From: Paraescarpia echinospica
Taxonomy: Eukaryota; Annelida; Polychaeta; Sabellida; Siboglinidae
Length of the DNA stretch: 64,000 bases
NCBI GenBank assembly: GCA_020002185.1
Contig: CM034538.1
Coordinates: forward strand, 68,398,183 to 68,462,182
Direction: 5' to 3'
The notes beneath the pieces are model-generated. The model saw only the letters and a program-made list of their open reading frames with translations. It was not told where the DNA came from and made no database searches. Positions within the stretch are counted from its first letter, which is position 1. Each line of letters begins with the position of its first letter. The translations under genes and the position numbers were made by a program. Of the stretch, positions 30,101-43,200 are shown in pieces.

Positions 30101-33100
30101 AGAAGTGATTTCCCGGCATTTGAAGTCGGAAATCCCGCCTGCCTCATGGTGATCATTTCCATGTTTCGTAGGAGAATGAATAATAAATGTAACAGTCATC
30201 AGGAAAATTGTAAACTGTAGTATGGTATCTTGTTGCATTATTTTTCTTCACCAAGAAACAGTGAATACTCGAAAACATCGCAAAAAATGTACAGCCATGA
30301 CAGCACGCCATATTCTTTACCAATATACCGGTACGCCATGTTCTACTCTGAGGTGAAGGCTTCAATCCCGCAGTGAATACCACGTTTAGCCAATCACAGA
30401 ATAACTAGCATAAACGTGTTGGCATGGGCTCATTCTTCACCTTTGAAAACGTCATCAAGTATGAGTTTCATTGCACAGAATATTAAAAACAAAATTTTAA
30501 TCTGGATTTAATTTGGGTACGTATCTGTACCCTAGAATTATTTTTGGGTACGTAATTTTACCCTTTTACCCTGCTGGCGGAAACACTAGTAGGGTGGGTG
30601 CTGGTTTTTGGTCGTCAAAAGTGGCCTCTGTCTATTATAGCACTCTGTAGGGTGGGTGCTGGTTTGGTCGTCAGAAGTGGCCTCTGTCTATTATAGCACT
30701 CTGTAGGGTGGGTGCTGGTTTGGTCGTCAGAAGTGGCCTCTGTCTATTATAGCACTCTGTAGGGTGGGTGCTGGTATGGTTGTTAAAAGTGGCCTCTGTC
30801 TATTATAGCACTCTATAGGGTGGGTGCTGGTATGGTTGTTAAAAGTGGCCTCTGTCTATTATAGCACTCTGTAGGGCGGGTGCTGGTTTGGTCGTCAGAA
30901 GTGGCCTCTGTCTATTATAGCACTCTGTAGGGTGGGTGCTGGTTTGGTCGTCAGAGGTGGCCTCTGTCTATTATAGCACTCTGTAGGGCGGGTGCTGGTT
31001 TGGTCGTCAGAGGTGGCCTCTGTCTATTATAGCACTCTGTAGGGCGGGTGCTGGTTTGGTCGTCAGAAGTGGCCTCTGTCTATTATAGCACTCTGTAGGG
31101 CGGGTGCTGGTTTGGTCGTCAGAAGTGGCCTCTGTCTATTATAGCACTCTGTAGGGTGGGTGCTGGTTTGGTCGTCAGAAGTGGCCTCTGTCTATTATAG
31201 CACTCTGTAGGGTGGGTGCTGGTTTGGTCGTCAAAAGTGGCCTCTGCCTATTATGGCACTCTGTAGGGTGGGTGCTGGTTTGGTCGTCAAAAGTGGCCTC
31301 TGTCTATTATAGCACTCTGTAGGGTGGGTGCTGGTTTGGTCGTCAGAAGTGGCCTCTGTCTATTATAGCACTCTGTAGGGTGGGTGCTGGTTTGGTCGTC
31401 AAAAGTGGCCTCTGCCCATTATGGCACTCTGTAGGGTGGGTGCTGGTTTGGTCGTCAAAAGTGGCCTCTGTCTATTATAGCACTCTGTAGGGTGGGTGCT
31501 GGTTTGGTCGTCAAAAGTGGCCTCTGTCTATTATAGCACTCTGTAGGGTGGGTGCTGGTTTGGTCGTCAAAAGTGGCCTCTGCCTATTATGGCACTCTGT
31601 AGGGTGGGTGCTGGTTTGGTCGTCAAAAGTGGCCTCTGTCTATTATAGCACTCTGTAGGGTGGGTGCTGGTTTGGTCGTCAGAAGTGGCCTCTGTCTATT
31701 ATAGCACTCTGTAGGGTGGGTGCTGGTTTGGTCGTCAAAAGTGGCCTCTGTCAGAAGTGGCCTCTGTCTATTATAGCACTCTGTAGGGTGGGTGCTGGTT
31801 TGGTCGTCAGAAGTGGCCTCTGTCTATTATAGCACTCTGTAGGGTGGGTGCTGGTTTGGTCGTCAGAAGTGGCCTCTGTCTATTATAGCACTCTGTAGGG
31901 TGGGTGCTGGTTTGGTCGTCAGAAGTGGCCTCTGTCTATTATAGCACTCTGTAGGATGGGTGATGGTTTGGTCGTCAAAAGTGGCCTCTGCCTATTATGG
32001 CACTCTGTAAGGTGGGTGCTGGTTTGGTCGTCAAAAGTGGCCTCTGCCTATTATAGCACTCTGTAGGGTGGGTGCTGGTTTGGTCATCAGAAGTGGCCTC
32101 TGTCTATTATAGCACTCTGTAGGGTGGGTGCTGGTTTGGTCATCAGAAGTGGCCTCTGTCTATTATAGCACTCTGTAGGGTGGGTGCTGGTTTGGTCGTC
32201 AAAAGTGGCCTCTGCCTATTATGGCACTCTGTAAGGTGGGTGATGGTTTGGTCGTCAGAAGTGGCCTCTGTCTATTATAGCACTCTGTAGGGTGGGTGCT
32301 GGTTTGGTCGTCAAAAGTGGCCTCTGCCTATTATAGCACTCTGTAGGGTGGGTGCTGGTTTGGTCGTCAAAAGTGGCCTCTGCGTATTATAGCACTCTGT
32401 AGGGTGGGTGCTGGTTTGGTCATCAGAAGTGGCCTCTGTCTATTATAGCACTCTGTAGGGCAGACCTGGGGCCGAGTACATTTTTATGAGTACAAGTACG
32501 AGTACGAGTACTTTGATGATGGATGAGTACGAGTACGAGTACATTGCTAAAAGCTGTACATTCTCACGAGTACGAGTAAAAGTACGAGTACAACAAATAT
32601 AAATATTAAATAATAACGTATTTAAAAATGATTAATTAATGTAATTTATATAACTCAGCACAACTGAATATGTAATGGCAGTTGATCAATTTTTTTATGA
32701 GGAAAACTAAAAAACCTCTATTTCATCAACAATTAAATTCACTTCATTGGCATTCATTTCAGTGGCATCGTATGATCTTATCATCTGTTTGCCATTGCAC
32801 CGAATGAACATGAGTTGTTCACAGGTTGAGTATTTCAGGCTGCACTGTTCAGGGCAGAATACTTTCTCGGCTATGGTAAATACCCTTTCAACTGGGGCTG
32901 GTGAGGCTAGAATGCTCGGATGGTTTTGGACCACTTGAGCCAGAGTTGGAAAACTTAGAACTGCAGTGGGTCACTGTGACGATCTGTACATGGCTGACTG
33001 AGGTATTCGTTCACCTCTACAATCAGCAATCTGCTGATGTTATAAGTTTGCAATTTATATTTTCTGATCGTAGACTACTAGTTGTTGAGAGGGTCAGCAC

Positions 33101-36100
33101 ATGTCCACATAACAGGCTCAGCATCCCCTTTGGACTTTTAGCCAGGCTGCTGGCATGGGATTATACTAGTGTAGGAGACAGTCTGACTTGAGCCACCTTA
33201 CTTCTACTAGTTAGTGCTAACTGCTAAGAACAAGAACTGCCAGTCTTCCTCTTAGCAGTTAACACTGTCAGCCAGTGCCAAGTGGCATGGTCTCCATACT
33301 ACATCAAAGGCATTTCCTGTCTAACTGGTGGGTTAACTGCTAATCGAATCTTTATGGCTTAATTAAACAAACAGGTTTATGGTCTGAACTGCTAGCCTAC
33401 AATTATTGTTTGCTTAACAGGGTGTTTCTGACTAGGAAAAGATGCTGCCTGTTGCCATGTTTGGGTATCATAGTCATTGTTATCAGAGAATGAGGATGCA
33501 CTGGGATGTGTAGGGATGGTAAGGTTGTATACTATCAGAAATAACAAAGTATTTAAAAAATAGTTGAACATTTAAATATTTCAGGAAAGTTTCATTTTAT
33601 AACCAAATATATTTATTTTCTACCATACATATTGAGAAAGTACTCAGATGTACTCGTAATGTACTCGTAAAATCTGAGAACAATGAGTACAAGTACGAGT
33701 CCATGACCCATAAGTTTCATGAGTACGAGTACGAGTACTTCAAAAATGTACACGAGTACATGAGTACCGAGTACTTTGGCCCCAGGTCTGCTGTAGGGTG
33801 GGTGCTGGTTTGGTCGTCAAAAGTGGCCTCTGCCTATTATAGCACTCTGTAGGGTGGGTGCTGGTTTGGTCGTCACCATGTATTGTAGATTAAAAAAGTC
33901 GATACAGTAATGCCTCTTGTAAAGTGGAACATATTCTAATGCACAACTTGTTATTGTGGATATGAAAACTGGGCAGTCTGGTGGTCAATCTATTGGCATT
34001 TATGTCACGTCAGTTGAAACCGGTCAGATCACTAAAAATCACAAGTGCCACACAACATTGGTGGAGTGGTTACGAAACAAAACAAAACCCACATGACACC
34101 ACCCACTAAATGTCTCAAATATATGACATGACCCACTAAATGTCTCAAATATATGACATGACCCACTAAATGTCTCAAACATATGACACGACCCACTAAA
34201 TGTCTCAAACATATGACACCACCCACTAAATGTCTTAAACATACGACACCACCCACTAAATGTCTCGAACATATGACACAACCCGCTAAATGTCTCAAAC
34301 ATATGACACCACCCACTAAATGTCTCAAACATATGACAACACCCACTAAATGTCTCAAATATGACACGACCCACTAAATGTCTCAAAACATGACACCACC
34401 CACTAAATGTCTCAAATATATGACATGACCCACTAAATGTCTCGAACATATGACACCACCCACCAAATGTCTCAAACATATGACACCACCCACTAAATGT
34501 CTCAGACATATGACACCACCCACTAAATGTCTCAAACATATGACAGCACCCACTAAATGTCTCAAACATATGACAGCACCCACAAAATGTCTCAAACATA
34601 TGACACAACCCACTAAATGTCTCAAACATATGACACTACCCACTAAATGTCTCAAACATATGACAGCACCCACTAAATGTCTCAAACATATGACACAACC
34701 CACTAAATGTCTCAAACATATGACACCACCCACTAAATGTCTCAAACATATGACAACACCCACGAAATGTCTCAAACATATGACAGCACCTACTAAATGT
34801 CTCAAACATATGACAGTACCCACTAAATGTCTCAAACATGACAGCACCCACTAAATGTCTCAAACATATGATATGACCCACTAAATGTCTCAAACATATG
34901 ACACGACCCACTAAATGTCTCAAACATATGACAGCACCCACGAAATGTCTCAAACATATGACAGCACCTACTAAATGTCTCAAACATATGACAGTACCCA
35001 CTAAATGTCTCAAACATGACAGCACCCACTAAATGTCTCAGACATATGATATGACCCACTAAATGTCTCAAACATATGACACGACCCACTGAATGTCTCA
35101 AACATATGACAGCACCCACTAAATGTCTCAAACATGACAGCATCCATTACATTTCTCAAACATATGACAGCACCCACTAAATGTCTCAAACATATGACAG
35201 CACCCACAAAATGTCTCAAACATATGACACAACCCACTAAATGTCTCAAACATATGACACTACCCACTAAATGTCTCAAACATATGACAGCACCCACTAA
35301 ATGTCTCAAACATATGACACAACCCACTAAATGTCTCAAACATATGACACCACCCACTAAATGTCTCAAACATATGACAACACCCACGAAATGTCTCAAA
35401 CATATGACAGCACCTACTAAATGTCTCAAACATATGACAGTACCCACTAAATGTCTCAAACATGACAGCACCCACTAAATGTCTCAAACATATGATATGA
35501 CCCACTAAATGTCTCAAACATATGACACGACCCACTAAATGTCTCAAACATATGACAGCACCCACGAAATGTCTCAAACATATGACAGCACCTACTAAAT
35601 GTCTCAAACATATGACAGTACCCACTAAATGTCTCAAACATGACAGCATCCATTACAGATTTTTAGAAAATTACCCTTAAACCAACCTTTCTATGCTGGC
35701 ACTGAGGGTGTCACTGCCAGGGTCCTCGTCATCCTCATCATTACATCCCAAATTGAGACAGGACTGACATTAAAGTGATAACAGTCATGAGGGATACACA
35801 ATCCACAATGTTGAGAGCCAGGTTTTACACCAACTGTACCATGCCTGATCTGGGTTTTGAACTTCGCACTGAAATGCCAGGCAGTTGTACTAACTACTTC
35901 ACTACCGCTCTATAGTCACTAAGTAATCGCCCTACCTTGCAGGCTTCCTCTACCGCCCTCTAAGTAACTAAGTAATCGCCCTACCTTGCAGGCTTCCCCT
36001 ACCGCGCTCCTGCACTAGACGAGCCGCTGCCTACGCCAACCGTCATAGACTATGGTCATGGGGAGAAGGGTGTTGGTGAAGTCGACAAAGAGGGTCTCCC

Positions 36101-39100
36101 TGACCTTGACCATGGAGACTATCACCCTCCACGTCGTCGCAGCCTAGAACGAGACGACCCGTACCGGCGGCGAAGTCGGGAACGGAGCCCAGAGCGGGGT
36201 CGCGAGCGGAGCAGGTCGCGCAGTCCTGTTCGGGGTGGAGAGCGATGGCCTAATGACAGAGGTATGTCTGTGAGCTGACAAGGGTTTGTATGTTCTGGTT
36301 ATGATTCACTGTTTTCTTTTGAGTCGGTACCAACATTGCAACTAGAGCTTTTTCTGTTGCTGTGTTGATTCTTTGAAATTTGCTCCTCAGTGTGTTAGAT
36401 CGGTTGAAAATATTACACAATTCTTGCGTTATTTAAAAACTTCATAACATTGCTTCTCCACGTTAGCTCCCTGGTGTAGCCATGTTATGATATCTTGTTA
36501 CTGTTACTACCTACTGCTGTACATGCAGGGCCTCTAATAACAGAACACAGACAGATTGTTGCATAGCACACACGGATGATATCTTGTTACTGTTACTACC
36601 TACTGCTGTACATGACGTCTGGAAATGAGCTTAAATTGTCATCTTCAGTACTGATCTTGAGTGTATTTCGACCATGTCTGTTTGAGTGAAAGTACTTTGT
36701 GCTGTCGTAGTCAACATTGGCACTCAGGTGTTGTTTCCTGCTGCAGAAGGCCGTGAGCGCAGCCCAAGGCGTGACAGGGAGAGGGATAGGGATAGGGAAA
36801 GAGACAGGGAGCGAGAACGGTACGAGCAGGACAGACGCAGCAGGGACAGCTACAGGGAAGGCTACCGCGAGAAACCCAGGGAGAGAGAGCGGGGAGAGAG
36901 GGAGAGGGAACGAGACAGCAGAGACAGGTGGGTTGATGTGGCGTGTTGGTTCATGTAGACAACTGTTCATCTACATCTACGTACATATATGTACATCTAT
37001 GTTTGCATGTGTTTTCGCTGCATGTATTTTCTATGGTTGTTGCAAGTTACGTAGAATGTCCCTAGCGGATTGGTGTAGAATATTCTCTCAGTCATTGGCT
37101 ATTCAGTAGTCTTCCATTCTGCCTTGTAGATACAGCTTGAATGGACATCGAGACTCACCTGACTACAGAAGAAGTGATCACAGGGATTCACCTCTGAATC
37201 GTGATCACCGGGATTCGCCTTTGAGTCGCGATCACAGAGACTCTCCCTTGACTCGCGATCACAGTGATTCACCTTATAGCCGCTCGATGGCGCCACCGTC
37301 TCACAGAGTGCCGGTCGTTGAGGAGAAGCGGGTTTCACGAGTCACCGTTGATGAGATACTGTGTAACCCGGGGCGACGGAATCGACCAGGCCACATCGTG
37401 GTGATTGTACGCGGCCCACCAGGGTCTGGCAAGACTTACGTCTCAAAGCTCATCAAGGTACACACATTCTGTGGCTTACATACTAGAGGTGATCTCTCTG
37501 TTATAATTTATTTAGAAACTCAGTGATTTATTAGGGGACTCTGTTTGGTGTTAACCCATTTTATCTGGGTCATGATTCTAGTCGCAGTCGACACTTGCTG
37601 GGAAAATCACTGGTGACAATGAGTGACATGTCTGACTCGTTGATGTTGACAGGAGAAGGAGATGGCTAATGGCGGCGTGTCTCCGCGGATGTTGTGTCTG
37701 GACGACTATTTCATGGTGGACGTGGAGAAGACGGAGAAGGATGCGGAGACAGGGAAGATGGTCAAACGCACGGTACGTCTGTCAAGTCTAACAGTTAGAC
37801 CTGTGTGTATTTAAGGGGAGACACGGCAGTCTGAAATACTTCAATAATTATTTTTATGAATTTTTTTGTTTCTTTCAGTTTTTGACAGATTGACATATCT
37901 ACTTCACAATAAAGATCGTTTCTTAACAGTTACTCACCGCTAAGTCATTATATTAGCACTAACTTAGATGGCCCATCAAATGTGAAATGACAATAAATAT
38001 TTGAATCGATGAAACACGCCAAAAGTAATCCAAGTTTATGCCTTGACAACGACCACGTTTGTTCATGATACGCCATTTTGTTTGGTATCAAAAGAACGGC
38101 CGTCTTCTTGGCTATCTGTCAGTTATGTTGATAGTCATGCCCCTTTTCTCCAAAGTTGAGTTTTCCCGCGTTGAAACCGAGTCCCAAATTTCCGATGATC
38201 TCCTTATTTAGCACATAATTATGCAAATGAGACACGGAACTGGCCGAAAGCCTCGCATTCGTGGTTTTATGACGCGTTTTTTCTCAAAATGAGGCATGCA
38301 ACCAGCCGAAAGCAAGTTCAAGGATCATTCAACCGGTTTTATGACACGTCTTCGTTCAAAACGAGGCAAATCAATCCCACGATGCTTTGCGTTGTCTACT
38401 TTCCTGTTTACATTGTTGCTACGAAGAGAGTTTAAATGAGATGCCGCCGAAGAAATCAAGTTTTATGCAAGCGCCTGAGTGAGTGCAATGCTGCATGTCG
38501 TTGGTTGTCCGAGGAAGCCGACTTAGCAGCCGTAATCGACGGCGAAAGCGAATTGATTGCAGACGACACTGCGACTGACACTGACAGTGCCGGGAAGATC
38601 GCAACAGCTGACGCCGGAGCGACTGCACAGCTACCAGGAACGGCCCAGGCAACACCGTGTCGCACTACAGTCGTCTCGTCACGCAAAATTGTCAACCATG
38701 AACGCCATTAAATGTGACAACCCTGACGAACAGAGGGAACTGAGCAGTCGAGATTGGTGTATTGTCGATGTTGGCCAACTCAGTGAAGTGGTCGCTGATG
38801 TCTCCTGCCCTGCACTGAACACTTCTAATGCTATTGCATTATACTGTTGAAACATGTTGATCAGAAGTGACTTTTTATGCTCCACACTGCCATATGGTGT
38901 ACATGGATGTTGTGTTATATACAGCAAATGTTTCAGAGTTAGTGATGATTGACTGACATGTCAAACATGTGATGATTGTATATGGACACACTGCTGTTGC
39001 ATTTGTAAAATGCCTCGGTGAAGTGGTGCTTAGGTTGATAATTATCATAAAACCTATTTCTACACATGCAAGTTTGAAGCAAGCAAGTCTATGGAGTGCT

Positions 39101-40252
39101 ACATGCAATTATTATTCATGTTTCATGTAGGTCACCGGTCACAACCTGTGCAGAGTGGGAAACTGTCCGAATTCTTGCTTCAGCTGTGATTCCTGGCATT
39201 ATAATGTGTGGGGTGGCAGTGGGGGGGGGGGGGGGGGGTGAAAATGTTATAATGATGTCACTTTTAATGGACTATTAATCCTATAAACATTTATGTATAT
39301 TACATCTTCTTTATCTAACATGCATTTCAGAGTTGAAGAAAACAGGCTGACATGTCACGACTGTATGTGGATACAACCAACAATGGCTATCTGTTACTAA
39401 GCTCTGATGTCGTTTGATCAATATGGATGTATCTAGAGTGACAAAACGTGTGTTTCTATGGATGATGGAAATGGCCGTAAGTGGGAAACGAAATTGGGGC
39501 TACGAAGTATACCATCGTTATAATGACTTAAATATGCATAATCTTACTAATATAAGAGACCATGTTAATGTAAAGGCTATAATAGAACACACAGATGTTT
39601 GCCTGTCTGTATTACAGGAACAGCAATGGCTTCATATTATAAACAGAGAAGAGGGCAGAAATGGTAGTAGAAATAAACTAAGAACTTATAAACAGTTCAA
39701 AACAAAATTTGTAACTGAGCATTATGTTAAGAAAATCATGACGAAGTAATCGATCAGCACTTGCAAAATTTTGATGTGGCGTGGCACCAATCAGAATTGA
39801 AACTGGACGTTTTGAACGAAATTACCCCCCACCTGAAGCTAGGACGTGTTATAATTGCACGAAAGAAATAGAAAATGAGTTTCACGTTTTAATGAAATGC
39901 CCTTTATATGTTAACGAACGAAAAGAACTAATAGGCTATGCAACAATTAAAGATCCTGCTTTTTCCAGTATGAATGATCAAGATAAATTTGTATATTTAT
40001 TGAGTAATGACAATATAATAAGTAAAACTGCCAGCATCCTCCAAACAATACTGCACACAAGATTACACAATACAACAAAATAATAGAACATGTTTATTAA
40101 ATTATTACTGTTTTTAGTTGTACATTTTTGTTTTTTACAAGTCTCATAACTCTTTTTGAGTGGTCTTTGTATACAGTGCTAACTTTGAATGTAATATATT
40201 TATTTGTCTTGTATTTTAATGCATGTATACGTGGAGTGAGACTCTAATAAAA

Positions 40253-40285
<33 letters not shown>

Positions 40286-43200
40286 AAGCTGCATTTGTAA
40301 AAGTGAAGTGATGCTTACTTAGGTAAATACCTCTGATCTCATAATCAAATCAAATCAAATTTATTGTAACTCATTACAATACAATACATACAATACAAAT
40401 CAAATTAAGACAAATCCTATATAATAACACAGTGAGCACAACAAGGGAAGAACATTAAATAATGTTATACTCCCTTTGGTATATTTCAATGTAAATATCA
40501 TTATATTGAAAACAAAAACAGCGTGCAATTGTAGAATATATAATCGTAATTGAAAATTATATTATATATTAACATCATTGTGTAAAATAAATTGCTTAAG
40601 TATAGATTTGTAACTAATTATTGAGTAAGTCGTAAATGTAAGTCTTGTGCTGAAATGACTCCAAATAATAGCACCCTTTTTTCTTATAGCACGAAGTCTT
40701 ATTTCTAAAGTAGCCTTGGGTATATGAATTTGTGCAGATTGTCTTGTGTTATAACTATGGACATCTTGATTAAGTGTAAACATATTTTCAAAGATTGTTG
40801 GTAAAAGACCCATCTTGTATTTATACATAAATATTTGTATTGAATATACATACAATAATCTGAAAGTTAATATATTTAGTAATTTAAAGATAGGTTTTGT
40901 ATGAGCTAATCTATTAGCTAAGACAAGCATTCTCACTACTTTCTTTTGAATCTTAATAATACTTGAACAATATGAGTCAAATGCACCTCCCATACTTCAA
41001 TACAATATGTCAAGCGAGGGAATAAAAATGAGTAATACAAGGTGACCAGACATGATCTAGTTAATAATCTTCTGGCTTTGTTGAGAATGCCAACGCCTTT
41101 AGAAATTTTACATTTAACTTTGTTAATGTGTTCAGCCCAGTTGAGTTTGCTATCAATAGTCACACCAAGAAATGTCGTAGAAGATACTAGTTTAATAGCA
41201 TTATTATTAATTTTAAGTGTTGTTGGTTTTGTATGTTTTCTGTTAGGTGTTTTAAATATCATGTATTGGGTCTTATTAATGTTTAAAGATAGTTTGTTGG
41301 CATTTACCCAAATTATAATTTTTTTTAATTCAACATTCATTTTGTTAGTTATATCATCCAAATGATCACCATTTATAAACAGACTAGTGTCATCAGCAAA
41401 TAATATGGAAAAAAGAACATCTGAGACACTAGCAATATCATTGATATATAATAGAAAAAGCAATGGCCCCAGGATGGAACCTTGCGGTACACCACAAGTA
41501 ATAGTTTGCTTCGTGGAGCTAGTGTCATTGTAGTACACATATTGACTTCTATTAAATAAATAACTTTTAATTCAATCATTGGCTAAGCCACGGATACCAT
41601 AACATAACATAATCATGAAATATCCTTAGTTTTAGTACAGTAATTTCATACAATACATAGTTGGTGAAATTTATCAGCTTTAATTTTTTTTTTTTTTCGT
41701 GTCCTGTGATCCCTTAAAGACAACCAGTCCTCTTACCCATTGAGTTTGCTGAAATACTAATGATTAATCTGATGAGATCTGGTAATGTTTGTGCCACTGA
41801 ATACATAAGTGTTATTCTTTGCATATGATCTGTAACATTCGCCTGTTGACTGGTTTATAGAAGGGCACAGGGGAGAGAAATTAAACAAGGCTATTTTACA
41901 CACAAAGCTGGCTTTCTGGAGCACCTGGTAAGGGTTTAAAAGTAGAGTAAAGGTTTCTTTGATTGATATTTCAATATTTATTTATCTAACATGTTTAATT
42001 GGCTTTATTCAACATGCATGCAATCAAAATCAGGGATGTAATTTCATTGTCTAATTAGTTTTAACATCTCACAGTAGAGATTTATGTGTCTGGAACCCCA
42101 CACACACATACACGTGCACACACACACACACACGCATAATACACACACGCACACATACACATACTTGTGTCCATGCACACATACTACAAACACACGCACG
42201 TATGCATGCACGCACACACATATAATACACACACACACACACACACACCATGACAGACCAAAGCCAGTCACTAAGTATCAAGTAGCCATCATGTTGTAGG
42301 TGCTGGAGTACCAATATGATGCTGACATGGACCAGGCCATCATGTTGTAGGTGCTGGAGTACCAATATGATGCTGACATGGACCAGGCCATCATGTTGTA
42401 GGTGCTGGAGTACCAACACGATGCTGACATGGACCAGGCCATCATGTTGTAGGTGCTGGAGTACCAATATGATGCTGACATGGACCAGGCCATCATGTTG
42501 TAGGTGCTGGAGTACCAATACGATGCTGACATGGACCAGGCCATCATGTTGTAGGTGCTGGAGTACCAATACGATGCTGACATGGACCAGGCTTACCGCG
42601 CCAGCTTCCTCAAGAGTTTCCGACGCCAGATTGATGAGCGCTACTTCAGCTTCATCATAGTGGATGCTGTCTTTGATAAGACTGCCTACCTGGAGGAGTT
42701 CTGGAGCTACGCCAAGTTGAAGGGCTTTGAGGTGAGGGTGGGGCACAACAGGGGCTGGTTTCATGAAGCGTACTTAAAGTTACTCAATTACTTAGCATCA
42801 CATGTTTACGTAAACTCCTATGCTCGCTTATATTAAAAAAATTACGTCATTTACTAAGACAATCATCTTAGCGTTAAGAACGTTTTTAGCCGCTTCATGA
42901 AACCAGCCCCTGATGCAGTGTAGGAGGTTCATGGGAACAGTATTTCAGAACGTTTATATACCTTGCTGTACTTTGCTATGTGTGTGATTTATTATCTAGA
43001 GAACTTATTAATTCATTGTGATGTAGATGTATTTGACTGAGGTATCAGTCATGTCATTGTAGTGTTGTACGTTTATTTGGCATAAGTGTGAGTCATGTAT
43101 GTTGCAGAGGTGGCAGAGGTGACATAGGTGTGGGTCATGTGAGTGGTGTTGTAGGTATGAGTCATGTCAGTGTGGTGGTGTAGGTGTGACTCATGTGAGT

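Larger units (their letters stand above)
29914..33875. repeat. 56-bp minisatellite in YLPM1 intron 9, interrupted twice
   Basis: About 35 copies of a 56-bp unit containing TAGGGTGGGTGCTGGTTTGG and GTGGCCTCTGTCTATTATAG. Present at 29914-29951 (one diverged partial unit), 30589-32460 (main block) and 33791-33875. Two DNA elements (29952-30588 and 32461-33790) split it. Confidence 0.95.

Noticed and set aside
34032..35653. ORFs such as CLRHLVG and CHMFETFSG repeats
   Set aside because: Shadows of the 30-bp minisatellite.
36596..36970. - strand ORF opposite exon 11
   Set aside because: Mirror of the RE/RD-rich coding exon; Ser/Pro/Leu-rich only because of that.
42069..42764. 231-residue - strand ORF
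   Set aside because: Antisense of the exon 14 repeat array and CA run; exon 14 on the + strand explains the conservation.
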